Source: Dyadobacter sp. SG02 (GTDB lineage Bacteria; Bacteroidota; Bacteroidia; Cytophagales; Spirosomataceae). From it: DNA of 64,000 bases. Where the stretch lies: positions 431,550 through 495,549 of the forward strand of contig NZ_FNYL01000005.1 in assembly GCF_900109045.1 (NCBI RefSeq), given 5' to 3'. Below are positions 8,746-17,165 of the stretch, piece after piece; positions within the stretch are counted from its first letter, which is position 1, and every line of letters starts with the position of its first letter. The notes below the pieces were generated by a model, which ran no database searches, was not told where the DNA came from, and saw nothing but the letters and a program-made list of their open reading frames with translations. The translations under genes were made by a program, and so were the position numbers.

Positions 8746-10935
8746 TTAAATGTCCATTGCCATTGCCGGATCGCTAATGCCGTGCTTGCCCGTTTCGATC
8801 CTCCCGGCCATGCGGCGCTGGTATGCGGGATTTGATTTTAGCTCGGCAGTCAGGTCATACCAGTCACCCTGATTACCGCACGGCCATTCCCTCGCGATTT
8901 TCTTACCAGCGGGCACATCGATGCGCAATGGTTTCGACTTATCATAGCTATTCATCACCGTCATTTCCGCGACCGCCTTGCCTGGATTTTGAATTTCCAA
9001 ATGCACAATGCCTTTGCGATAATCATAAGCAACCTTTATTTCCGGCTCCCCACCCATGCTGGCGCCCGAAAAACGCTGAAAATAGCCATTGGGACCAAAC
9101 ACTTCCAAAGCGTATTTGTCCGATCCGGATGCCGGCACCCACTCGTCCGAAAGCGATTTCCCGGCCTCCACCGTGTAGCGCCTCGGGATACGGCCGAGGT
9201 GATGGAGGTCGTATACATGAAACACGGCCCCGACAGTACCTTTGTTTTCAAAAAACAGCTCGATTTTATTAAAAACAACCTTCGCATGCGTATGCAGGCG
9301 ATACGGCAGCGCGCGTGAATAGCGCGTGCCTTTTTCCTGAAACAACGGCCCGGGCGATTCCGGCGCTGTGGCTTTGGGGAGCAACCTGGATGCCTCTTCG
9401 ATGCTGGCGTAATTGGCGGTGTCAGGCAATGGTGGAAACACGGGGTCGTTGGGCGTCAGGAAATCAAACGCCGAAATCAGGTCGCTGCTTACCGAACGGT
9501 GCCAGGGACTGATCGCAGGAATGGTGATATTGAACCGCTTTTCTAGAAATTGCCCCACGGACGTATGGTCTGCAACTTCGGAATTGACCCATCCTCCCTT
9601 ACTCCAAGGCGAAATAATGTACATCGGCACGCGCGGCCCCATTCCCCAGGGGCGGATATTACCGGTGATTGTATCGCGCTTGTCCTGGTAAACGCGTGTC
9701 CGCACCGGCCCACCTTTTTTCATACTGGCCTCATGAAAAGGGTTGGGAAATTCGGACGTGCCCTTATCGTTATGAAAATACATGCCTGCGAGGTCGATCG
9801 TGGATTTACCGGCCAGCGACCCATCCGAATTGTAGGAAGGTACCGCCGGCGCGGGAATGTGGTCGAAAAGGCCGTCGTTTTCATCAAAAGTGAGGAAGAA
9901 AACGGTTTTGCTCCAAACCTCGGGATTAGCGGTGATCGCCGTCAGCACCTGGTGGGTAAAATCGCCTCCACGGTTCGGGCTCGACGGGCCGCTCGGGTGC
10001 TCCGAATTGCTTTGCGACGGCAACACCCAGCTTACCTGCGGCAGCGTATTGTTTTTAACATGCTCCGTGAGGTCTTTGATCGACCAGTGCTTCATCCCGT
10101 TTTCATAAACCGGCGAACCGGGCTTCGCATTCCGGAAACTTTCGAATGCCAGACAGCCGTGCATTGCGCCTGTCCAGTTGTCGTTCGGGTCCTGGTAAAT
10201 GCGCCAGCTGACGCCCGCTTTTTGCAAAACATCGGGGATCGTGTCCCATTTAAATGCATTACCCCGATAGGTATAGCCGGGGTCCGGCATTTTCCCCTCC
10301 ACCCAGCAACGCAGATTCACAGGCTCGGAATCCGCGTCGGTACAATTGATTCCCGCAGCCCGTTTTTCCGGGTCGAAGTTCGAACCCGACCAGAAAATGA
10401 TACGGTTCGGGTCGGTACCGGTGGCAATGGAGCAATGATAAGCGTCGCATATTGTAAACGACTCCGCGAGGGCATATTGAAACGGGATTTCCTCCCGCGT
10501 GTAGTAGGCCATCGAATAAGGCGTCTTGAACATTGGCCAGAATCCGTATTTCCCCTGATTCCACGCGGCCTGCGTGTCGGGGAAATCGTGTGGCGTACCA
10601 TTCACTAGCGCCGCATTCACCGTCTTTTTATCTGCCCGGTAAGGCGAATATTCCCGCTTGCCATCCGACTGTACAAATGCGCGCTTGCCGCTTTCAAGCG
10701 GGATCGGGAAGCGATCTCCAAAGCCTCTCACGCCACGCATCGCCCCGAAATAATGGTCAAACGATCGGTTCTCCTGCATCAGGATCACCACATGCTGCAC
10801 GTCCCGGATCGTTTTGGTAGGACTGTACGCTTTCACGGCCAGGGCTTTCCGGATCAATGGTGGCAGTAAATTCAACGCGGCGCCCGCGGCTCCCGCAGAC
10901 ATTTTAAGAAACTTCCGACGATCTATTTCAGACAT
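8746..10935 (-). CDS. Phosphocholine-specific phospholipase C, Tat-exported
   Basis: A 729-residue phosphoesterase of the PLC/acid phosphatase (AcpA) superfamily, which cleaves phospholipids to diacylglycerol and a phospho-head group. A Tat signal (DRRKFLKMSAG) begins at residue ~5. The family signature MQENRSFDHYFG lies at ~51-62, with further metal-site segments such as FDENDGLFDH and WSKGGW. The C-terminal ~200 residues form the two small beta domains (DUF756-type) usual in these enzymes. The start is set at the ATG at 10935; the longer frame would begin with TTG. Exported and probably involved in phosphate or lipid scavenging. Confidence 0.88.
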   Translation of the reverse strand: MSEIDRRKFLKMSAGAAGAALNLLPPLIRKALAVKAYSPTKTIRDVQHVVILMQENRSFDHYFGAMRGVRGFGDRFPIPLESGKRAFVQSDGKREYSPYRADKKTVNAALVNGTPHDFPDTQAAWNQGKYGFWPMFKTPYSMAYYTREEIPFQYALAESFTICDAYHCSIATGTDPNRIIFWSGSNFDPEKRAAGINCTDADSEPVNLRCWVEGKMPDPGYTYRGNAFKWDTIPDVLQKAGVSWRIYQDPNDNWTGAMHGCLAFESFRNAKPGSPVYENGMKHWSIKDLTEHVKNNTLPQVSWVLPSQSNSEHPSGPSSPNRGGDFTHQVLTAITANPEVWSKTVFFLTFDENDGLFDHIPAPAVPSYNSDGSLAGKSTIDLAGMYFHNDKGTSEFPNPFHEASMKKGGPVRTRVYQDKRDTITGNIRPWGMGPRVPMYIISPWSKGGWVNSEVADHTSVGQFLEKRFNITIPAISPWHRSVSSDLISAFDFLTPNDPVFPPLPDTANYASIEEASRLLPKATAPESPGPLFQEKGTRYSRALPYRLHTHAKVVFNKIELFFENKGTVGAVFHVYDLHHLGRIPRRYTVEAGKSLSDEWVPASGSDKYALEVFGPNGYFQRFSGASMGGEPEIKVAYDYRKGIVHLEIQNPGKAVAEMTVMNSYDKSKPLRIDVPAGKKIAREWPCGNQGDWYDLTAELKSNPAYQRRMAGRIETGKHGISDPAMAMDI

Positions 10936-11110
10936 TTTGCTAAATCTACTTTTAATCAAAAGGCTGAACAGAGCTGCATTTAACCAGTTGCAGCTGTTTC
11001 ACTCCTCAATTTCATATTCCGTTAATCTTACAAATCCGACCGTAAAAGAATTGATACTCCCGCAAGCGTTACCAAACCCCTGTGACGACGTCTAAATGAA
11101 GATTAAAAAC

Positions 11111-11127
11111 TGGTAAAATGTTTACCA
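11111..11127. promoter_or_regulatory. Palindromic operator of the toxin-antitoxin-like operon
   Basis: TGGTAAA-ATG-TTTACCA is a perfect 7-bp inverted repeat 25 bases before the toxin-like start codon. A further GTAAAC follows five bases later. The position is right for autoregulation by the Xre-type protein encoded downstream, as in most type II toxin-antitoxin operons. Confidence 0.6.
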
Positions 11128-11151
11128 AATCCGTAAACTTTTTGTATCTTC

Positions 11152-11652
11152 ATGGGGTATTACTTAGAGGACATTCTGACCGGCGAGAAGCTGCCGGCGG
11201 TCATCGGCAGGCTTTCATCAGAAGAGATTGCACTGCTTGACAGTAGTAACAGATTCGATTTTGAATGGAAGCGGCAGCTTCAATTTGAAATATACGGGCT
11301 TCGCCGGGAACACATGGAAGAAGTTATCGGCCTGGTTTCATTGGAATCTCAACCTAAAAACCTGGCCATCGAAATCAAACTGATCGCTAATGCGAGGGAA
11401 CATTTGGGTTCCAAAAAACGATATGACCGAATTGCCGGAAATTTGATTGCGTTTGTCTGCAAAAAATCTTTCGATCTGAATTTCGATGGTTACGTTTATC
11501 TTAAACCAAAAACTTCGATCATATTCCACTACCGTCAAAAGTATGGTTTTAGTGATGCAGGCAATTGCCTCTTTTTAGACACTTACAATTCAAGAAACAT
11601 AATCAACGAATATCATGAGGCATTTAACGAAGAAAGACCGGCAGACGATTGA
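11152..11652 (+). CDS. GNAT-like N-acetyltransferase, probable toxin
   Basis: A 166-residue protein with the order of a GNAT fold: a central strand (EVIGLVSLE, ~57-65), then a strand and an acetyl-CoA-loop-like turn (NAREHLGSKKRYDRIAG, ~81-97) followed by a helix, and later a Tyr-containing segment (YRQKYGFSD) as in many acetyltransferases. The loop is degenerate relative to the Q/RxxGxG/A consensus, so the fold call is an inference. The end overlaps the following Xre-type gene by 38 bases, and a palindromic operator precedes the start. GNAT toxins acetylate aminoacyl-tRNA (known for TacT and AtaT); here the activity is only suggested. Confidence 0.55.
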   Translation: MGYYLEDILTGEKLPAVIGRLSSEEIALLDSSNRFDFEWKRQLQFEIYGLRREHMEEVIGLVSLESQPKNLAIEIKLIANAREHLGSKKRYDRIAGNLIAFVCKKSFDLNFDGYVYLKPKTSIIFHYRQKYGFSDAGNCLFLDTYNSRNIINEYHEAFNEERPADD

Positions 11653-12169
11653 GAGGTTGTTTAAGGACTATACAATAGAAGAAATTGCGGACGCGTTCAT
11701 GATTCCGCGCGAACCCCTTTCTCCGGAAGAGGAAGAAAAAGGCATGCAAGAATTCCGCGCGATGCGCCAACGGGAAATTGCAAACCGGACGCCGGAGCAG
11801 TGGATAGAAGCCAAAACACTCCAAATCAAATACCAGATTCTGAATTACATTGAGGACAGCGACCCCAAAGCGCATTGGGACTTCCAATATTTTCTGAACG
11901 AATACATCCGCGCGCAGAACAAAAAGGACAAAGAGTTCGCCGCTGATGTCGATGTGAAGCCTTATGTGCTCAGCCAATACCTGAATGGCCACCGTACGCC
12001 GCCGAAAGAGTTCCTGGTCCGGCTGGAACTGCATTCGAACGGGCTGATACCTGCGTCGTGGTGGCTCAGGTCGCTGCAAAAATCAAAGGAGGTTGAGCTG
12101 GCTGAGGATACGGCCATCCGGGAGCAGGAAAGCAAGCATGTCAAAAATAAAATCGAACTTGCGCTTTAA
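11615..12169 (+). CDS. Xre/HigA-like DNA-binding protein, probable antitoxin
   Basis: A 184-residue protein with a helix-turn-helix near residues 92-140. The segment DKEFAADVDVKPYVLSQYLN followed by GHRTPP closely follows the HigA/Xre pattern of recognition helix plus NG-R-P turn. The N-terminal ~80 residues are charged and helical and could wrap the toxin. It overlaps the upstream GNAT-like gene by 38 bases, which couples their translation and makes them a unit. The toxin-first order is the reverse of TacAT-type loci. The C-terminal tail is acidic, then Lys-rich. The carboxylesterase starts 14 bases after its stop. Confidence 0.62.
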   Translation: MRHLTKKDRQTIERLFKDYTIEEIADAFMIPREPLSPEEEEKGMQEFRAMRQREIANRTPEQWIEAKTLQIKYQILNYIEDSDPKAHWDFQYFLNEYIRAQNKKDKEFAADVDVKPYVLSQYLNGHRTPPKEFLVRLELHSNGLIPASWWLRSLQKSKEVELAEDTAIREQESKHVKNKIELAL

Positions 12170-12183
12170 AACGATCACTTCGA

Positions 12184-13737
12184 ATGAACTTACGCGCATT
12201 TTCTTTTGGTTGCCTGCTGGCTGGCGCCCTTAACTGTCTTCTCTTTACTGCAAATGCCGCCGATACGCTGCGCGTCGAAGGCGGAAAGATCTCCGGTACC
12301 GCGAGTACCGATGGCCGCATCAGCATTTACAAGGGCATCCCGTTTGCCGCGCCCCCGGTTGGGGAGTTGCGTTGGAAGGCGCCGCAGCCTGTGAAAAAAT
12401 GGAGCGGCGTACTCGCCTGTGACAAGTTCGGAGCCAGTCCGGTGCAGGGAGAACCCGTACCTTTCAGTATGTGGAGCGCCGAGTTTCTGATCCCGAAAAC
12501 GCCCATTAGCGAGGATTGCCTTTACCTGAATGTCTGGACTGAAAAACAGGGCAAATCAACTGCGAAAAAGCCGGTAGTGGTCTGGATTTATGGCGGTGGT
12601 TTTGTGAGCGGTGGCGCGGGATGCGCGATTTACGATGGCGAAGCGACAGCTAAAAAGGGTGTCGTTTTTGTAAGTATCAATTACCGTGTGGGGGCATTCG
12701 GCTTTTTCGCGCATCCGGAGCTGACGAAAGAATCGGGCAAAAATGCCTCCGGGAACTACGGGTTGATGGACCAGATAGCCGCATTGAAATGGGTTAAAAA
12801 GAATATCGCGCAATTTGGGGGCGACCCTGATAATGTGACTATTGCAGGCCAGTCGGCTGGTTCCATGAGCGTGAATTGCCTCGTCGTGAGCCCGCTTGCG
12901 AAAGGTCTTTTCAATAAAGCGATCGCGGAAAGCGGTGCCGGTTTTGGAAGAAATTATCCCACCCTGAAACAAGCGGAAGATGCCGGCTTGAAGGCTGGCG
13001 AAAAGCTGAATGCAACTTCCCTCGCAGCATTGCGCAGACTACCTGCGGAGGAAATTTTGAAGAACATTACCACTTACCGCGGACCGATTACAGACGGACA
13101 GGTACTTCCCGAACCCGTTTCGGCCATTTACAAGGCTGGAAAACAGAACCCCGTCGTGCTCCTTACCGGCTGGAACCAGAACGAAAATGCAGTAGCCACG
13201 CCGAAAAGCGCGGCGGACTTTCAGGCACAATACAACCAGCAATACGGCCCGATCGCCCAGACCTTCTTTCAACACTACCCAGCCCAAACAGACGCCGAGG
13301 CCGCACATTCGCAAAACGAACTGGCCCGCGATAACAGCTTTGGCATGCAGAACTACTCGTGGGCGCTTGCACAGTCACAGCAAAACAAAGGCGCATACCT
13401 TTACCGGTTTACGCGAAAACTACCCGCGACGGGCATTTACGCACAGTATGGCGCATTTCACACAGGCGAGGTCGCGTACGCGTATGATAACCTCCGCTTC
13501 ATCGACCGTTCATTACGCCCGCTGAATGCCACGGACGATCAGATCGCGAACATTATGTCGGCTTATTGGGTGAATTTCATCAAAACCGGCAATCCTAATG
13601 GTACCGGTTTGCCGGAATGGCCCGCATTTAATGCAAATGCACCGCAAATGATATTGCTGGGCGACGAAATCAAAGCGGCACCGCTGGCCGAACAGCCTGC
13701 ATTGGATTTTCTGATCGAGCAGGCCGCCAAACGGTAG
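12184..13737 (+). CDS. Type-B carboxylesterase, secreted
   Basis: A 517-residue alpha/beta hydrolase of the carboxylesterase type B family. It has a signal peptide (ending near TANAADTL), an oxyanion-hole motif in WIYGGGFVSGG, and the nucleophile elbow GQSAGS. The acid and His of the triad are expected in ENAVATP-type and GAFHTGEV segments; the His in FHTGE is visible. These enzymes hydrolyse carboxylic esters in the periplasm or outside the cell. It starts 14 bases after the antitoxin-like gene but is probably independent of it. It is followed by a sugar isomerase-like gene on the same strand. Confidence 0.88.
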   Translation: MNLRAFSFGCLLAGALNCLLFTANAADTLRVEGGKISGTASTDGRISIYKGIPFAAPPVGELRWKAPQPVKKWSGVLACDKFGASPVQGEPVPFSMWSAEFLIPKTPISEDCLYLNVWTEKQGKSTAKKPVVVWIYGGGFVSGGAGCAIYDGEATAKKGVVFVSINYRVGAFGFFAHPELTKESGKNASGNYGLMDQIAALKWVKKNIAQFGGDPDNVTIAGQSAGSMSVNCLVVSPLAKGLFNKAIAESGAGFGRNYPTLKQAEDAGLKAGEKLNATSLAALRRLPAEEILKNITTYRGPITDGQVLPEPVSAIYKAGKQNPVVLLTGWNQNENAVATPKSAADFQAQYNQQYGPIAQTFFQHYPAQTDAEAAHSQNELARDNSFGMQNYSWALAQSQQNKGAYLYRFTRKLPATGIYAQYGAFHTGEVAYAYDNLRFIDRSLRPLNATDDQIANIMSAYWVNFIKTGNPNGTGLPEWPAFNANAPQMILLGDEIKAAPLAEQPALDFLIEQAAKR

Positions 13738-13794
13738 AATTAGCGGGAAGCCGGCTTAAAGCGATTGTAACCAGTCAACCCAAACCGGCTTCCT

Positions 13795-14673
13795 ATGCGC
13801 ATCGACAGAAAGACATTCCTGCAAAACCTCTCCATCGCCGCCACGGCAGCGTTTCTCCCCGATTTCACACAGGCCCATCCGCTTTTTTGGAAAAAACCGA
13901 AAATGCAGCTCGGCTTTGTAACCTATCTATGGGGAAAGGACTGGGATGTGCCTACGCTGATCAAAAACCTTTCGGATACGCACATTACAGGTGTAGAGTT
14001 GCGTGTGGAGCATGCGCACAAGGTGATGCCCGACCTTACGACCGATCAGCGCAAGCAGGTAAAGAAGCAATTTGCCGATAGCCCGGTAAAGATCGTGGGC
14101 CTGGGTACCAACCAGCAATATGATTATCCCGACCAGGACAAATTGAAGGCGTCGATCGAGCGTACCAAAGAATTCATCCGCCTGAGCGCGGACGTAGGCG
14201 GTACGGGCGTGAAAGTGAAACCCAATGCATTGCACAAGGAAGTTCCTACTGAAAAAACATTGGAGCAAATCGGCCTCGCATTGCGTGGACTGGCAGGTTA
14301 TGCGGCCGATTTCGGCCAGCAACTGCGGTTGGAAGTCCACGGCGAAGAAACGCAGGAACTACCGAACATCCGCAAAATCATGGATTACGCCGATCACCGC
14401 AATGCCAAAATATGCTGGAATTGCAACAAGCAAGACCTAAACGGTCAAGGCTTTCAATCCAATTTCGACCTGGTCAAGAAGTATTTTGGCGACACCTGCC
14501 ACGTCCGTGAGCTCGACCGTACCGATTATCCCTACCCGGAGCTGATCGATAACCTGGCCAAAATGGATTACAAAGGCTGGGTACTGCTGGAATGCCACAC
14601 CAATCCCGACGACAAAATCGCCGCACTGACGCAGCAGCGCGGGGTTTTCGACAAAATGATGGCCAAATATTGA
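13795..14673 (+). CDS. Exported sugar phosphate isomerase/epimerase-like TIM barrel
   Basis: A 292-residue protein of the xylose isomerase-like TIM-barrel (AP_endonuc_2) family. The N-terminus (RIDRKTFLQNLSIAATAAFL) is signal-like, so it is probably periplasmic, where no sugar phosphates occur; the real substrate may be an oxidised or free sugar. Metal-ligand candidates are Glu in GVELRVEH, Glu/His in RLEVHGEE, Asn in CWNCN and the late Glu in WVLLECH. Its stop at 14673 directly abuts the stop of the convergent glucarate dehydratase gene, with no intergenic base. Confidence 0.78.
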   Translation: MRIDRKTFLQNLSIAATAAFLPDFTQAHPLFWKKPKMQLGFVTYLWGKDWDVPTLIKNLSDTHITGVELRVEHAHKVMPDLTTDQRKQVKKQFADSPVKIVGLGTNQQYDYPDQDKLKASIERTKEFIRLSADVGGTGVKVKPNALHKEVPTEKTLEQIGLALRGLAGYAADFGQQLRLEVHGEETQELPNIRKIMDYADHRNAKICWNCNKQDLNGQGFQSNFDLVKKYFGDTCHVRELDRTDYPYPELIDNLAKMDYKGWVLLECHTNPDDKIAALTQQRGVFDKMMAKY

Positions 14674-15963
14674 TTACCAGCGAACCGCTTTAAACTTCCA
14701 GCCGGGCACTTTTTTCTGCATCTCAATTTCATCGTCGCGTTTTTTAAGACCGCAGGCAATGTAATTCTGATGCAGTTTTTTCAATGCCTCACGATCTAGC
14801 TCCACCCCCAGTCCGGGGCCCATGGGCACTGCCACGCTGCCTTCCTCGAACTGAATGCGCCCGCCGACGATCACCTCGTCGCTTTGCCAGGGATAGTGCG
14901 TATCCAGCGCGTAGGGCACATCAGGCAATGCGGCGCCGAGGTGCACCATCGCCGCCAACGAAATGCCCAGGTGGCTGTTGGAATGCATGGAAAGGCCGCG
15001 ACCAAACGTCTGGCAAATGCCGGAAAGCGTCATCGAAGCCTGCAAACCTCCCCAGAAATGGTGGTCGCTAAGGATAATGTCTTCTGAATGCAGTTCGATA
15101 CTCCGCGGAATGTCTCCAAAGGAAGTGGTGCACATATTGGTCGCCAGCGGAATACCCAGCTCCTTGCGCACTTTCGCCATATTCTCCTGGCCGCGTACCG
15201 GATCTTCCAGGTATTCAAGAATGCCTTTCAGCTCGCGCCCGTAGCGGATCGCCGTTTCTACCTCCCAGATCGCATTCGGGTCGACGCGCAACGGTACATT
15301 CGGACCGAATGCCTTGTGCAGTGCCAGCATAGAATCGACTTCAATGCGCGGTTCAAATACCCCACCCTTTAATTTAATCGACTGAAAACCAAACTCCTTA
15401 CACATCGCCCGCGCTTGTTCGACAATGCTTTCGGGGGCCAGCGCCGCGGCCTGGCGGGCAGCCGCCCAACCAGTGGCTTCCGGATCGGTACCGAATTCCA
15501 GCGGGCCGCCTGCGCCTTCATATTTATAAAACAAATAAGCCGAAAACGGCACCCGGTCCCGCATTTTACCGCCTAGCAAATCCACGACCGGCCGCCCGGT
15601 AATCTTGCCGATAATATCCAGACAAGCCACTTCCACCGAACTGAAAATATGCACGAGCTTCCGCTGGTCCCAAGGCGCATCCCCCCGCGCCGCCGCCGAT
15701 TCTGTACCGAAATGGTCGGCAAGCACCTGCCGGATCACATTCAGATTGAACGGATCGCGACCGATGAGTAATGCCCTGGCCTCTTCGAGTGCAGCATCAA
15801 TATCGCTGTTGCCCGGTATTTCACTAATGCCGGAAATGCGATCGTCCGTCACGATTTCAACAACCGTCCGAAGCGCATAAGGCGCATGTAATCCCGCCGC
15901 ATTCAGCAACGGAGGATCAATAATGGCAATGGGAGTAATGTGGATTTCGCTAATGCGGGACAT
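14674..15963 (-). CDS. gudD: Glucarate dehydratase (enolase superfamily)
   Basis: A 429-residue enzyme that dehydrates D-glucarate (and often L-idarate) to 5-keto-4-deoxyglucarate. Catalytic and metal residues of the family are visible: the KxK motif in SIKLKGG, Asp/Asn in RVDPNAIW, Glu in EYLEDPV, Asn in ATNMCTTSF, Asp in LSDHHFWGG and the catalytic His in SMHSNSHLG. The ATG at 15963 is chosen because the open frame upstream runs through an 8-bp tandem repeat and into the previous gene. Last gene of the minus-strand operon; its product is the substrate of the GarL-type aldolase in the same operon. Confidence 0.9.
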   Translation of the reverse strand: MSRISEIHITPIAIIDPPLLNAAGLHAPYALRTVVEIVTDDRISGISEIPGNSDIDAALEEARALLIGRDPFNLNVIRQVLADHFGTESAAARGDAPWDQRKLVHIFSSVEVACLDIIGKITGRPVVDLLGGKMRDRVPFSAYLFYKYEGAGGPLEFGTDPEATGWAAARQAAALAPESIVEQARAMCKEFGFQSIKLKGGVFEPRIEVDSMLALHKAFGPNVPLRVDPNAIWEVETAIRYGRELKGILEYLEDPVRGQENMAKVRKELGIPLATNMCTTSFGDIPRSIELHSEDIILSDHHFWGGLQASMTLSGICQTFGRGLSMHSNSHLGISLAAMVHLGAALPDVPYALDTHYPWQSDEVIVGGRIQFEEGSVAVPMGPGLGVELDREALKKLHQNYIACGLKKRDDEIEMQKKVPGWKFKAVRW

Positions 15964-15969
15964 GAATTT

Positions 15970-16009
15970 TGAATGATTGAATGATTGAATGACTGAATGA
16001 TTGAATGAC
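15970..16009. repeat. Tandem 8-bp repeat, five copies
   Basis: Five head-to-tail units of TGAATGA(T/C) fill the 46-base gap between the UxuA-like gene and the glucarate dehydratase gene. On the minus strand the unit reads (A/G)TCATTCA, sharing TCATT with the arrays near 62 kb. Array length could vary by slippage and change spacing within the operon. Confidence 0.85.
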
Positions 16010-17128
16010 TTACGCCCCCGCCTCGTCTGCCGCTTGGATGAGCCCCTTAACATACCCATAACTGAATGCAAACGCCTCATTCGTGGAGCCGGGTGCTTCG
16101 TGGTGGGGGACGTGGTCGGGCATGACCATGCCGTCGAAACCGACATCGCGCAGCGCGCGCACGCATTGCAGGAAGTTCATGTCGCCATTGTCGGGGTATA
16201 CTTCCTGGAAGTTGTTCCAGCCGCCTTTGATATTGCGTAAATGGATGTTAAAGATCTGTTTGCGGTCGCCCACCCATTTGATAATCGGCAAAATCTCGGT
16301 TTTCGGGTCTTTAAGGCCTTCCGCGATGGAGCCGATGCAGAAATTGAAACCATGCCACGGGCTGTCATACAGCTGCGCGAACCGCTTGATGCCGGCAAAC
16401 ACATCCGGGCTGTTCCAGCGCGTAATGCCCCGGTAGCCAACAGGTGTCGGCGGATCGGCGATATGGTTACCAAGCTTCACCTTGTACTCTTTCGCAACGG
16501 GTAGACAGCGATCGAGCAGGTAGGTAATGCGCTCGAACATCATGTCGATCGTAACGTCGCCCGCGATCGTTTTCGGGTCGTTACGTTTCAACGCCTCCTC
16601 GTAATTCCAGGTGCTGTACGTCGCATTGCCACGTTTCGGATCGGTGGTTCTGCCTGTCCGGAGCACGGGAAGGATGGTGGTATTGTAATTCAAAAGCGGC
16701 ACGCCGGTTTTACCCGCGACCATGATCATTTGCTGTAACTGTTCTATTTCCCGATCGCGCTGGGGGCTTTTTCCGAGCATTACATTCGGAAAAATGGCTT
16801 TGTCGATCCCGGACGAGGCCAGTGGCCAATGGTATGCATCGAGACTGATGCCGTATTTCTCACAAGCCTCGCGCTTGCGCATCGAATCGTCGAGGTCCCA
16901 GCCCTTGCCTTCGATGATTTTCGGCGCGCCCCCATCGATATTGTAAACGCCGTGGCGCGCCTTGAATTCGAGGTTTTCGACCGTGGTACCGCCTGATTGG
17001 CAGCCTACTTTCATCAAAACTTTCTTCGGTTCGGATTTTGCGGCGGACGCCATTGCTTCATGCTCGCCCAGTACCGCCGCCCCTACCGAGCCGGTGGCGA
17101 GCACCTTCACAAACTGATGTCTTTTCAT
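16010..17128 (-). CDS. Mannonate dehydratase (UxuA)-like protein with signal-like N-terminus
   Basis: A 372-residue TIM-barrel protein related to UxuA, which dehydrates D-mannonate to 2-keto-3-deoxygluconate. UxuA-like metal-site regions include KLGNHIADPP, FNFCIGS, FNIHLRNIKGG and the VMPDHVPHH end. The N-terminus (MKRHQFVKVLATGSVGAAVL) looks like a Tat or Sec signal with KR in place of RR, which would place it outside the cytoplasm, unlike the other enzymes of its operon. It lies between garR and gudD. Its substrate may be a sugar acid other than mannonate. Confidence 0.75.
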   Translation of the reverse strand: MKRHQFVKVLATGSVGAAVLGEHEAMASAAKSEPKKVLMKVGCQSGGTTVENLEFKARHGVYNIDGGAPKIIEGKGWDLDDSMRKREACEKYGISLDAYHWPLASSGIDKAIFPNVMLGKSPQRDREIEQLQQMIMVAGKTGVPLLNYNTTILPVLRTGRTTDPKRGNATYSTWNYEEALKRNDPKTIAGDVTIDMMFERITYLLDRCLPVAKEYKVKLGNHIADPPTPVGYRGITRWNSPDVFAGIKRFAQLYDSPWHGFNFCIGSIAEGLKDPKTEILPIIKWVGDRKQIFNIHLRNIKGGWNNFQEVYPDNGDMNFLQCVRALRDVGFDGMVMPDHVPHHEAPGSTNEAFAFSYGYVKGLIQAADEAGA

Positions 17129-17165
17129 GATTATGAATCGGTTAAGATGTAAAAATCAAAAACTG

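Noticed and set aside
9550..10608. Plus-strand open frame (352 codons)
   Set aside because: Antisense to the phospholipase C gene, which has clear motifs.
15964..16146. N-terminal extension of glucarate dehydratase
   Set aside because: The extra 61 codons run through an 8-bp tandem repeat and into the upstream gene, and the family start is at 15963.
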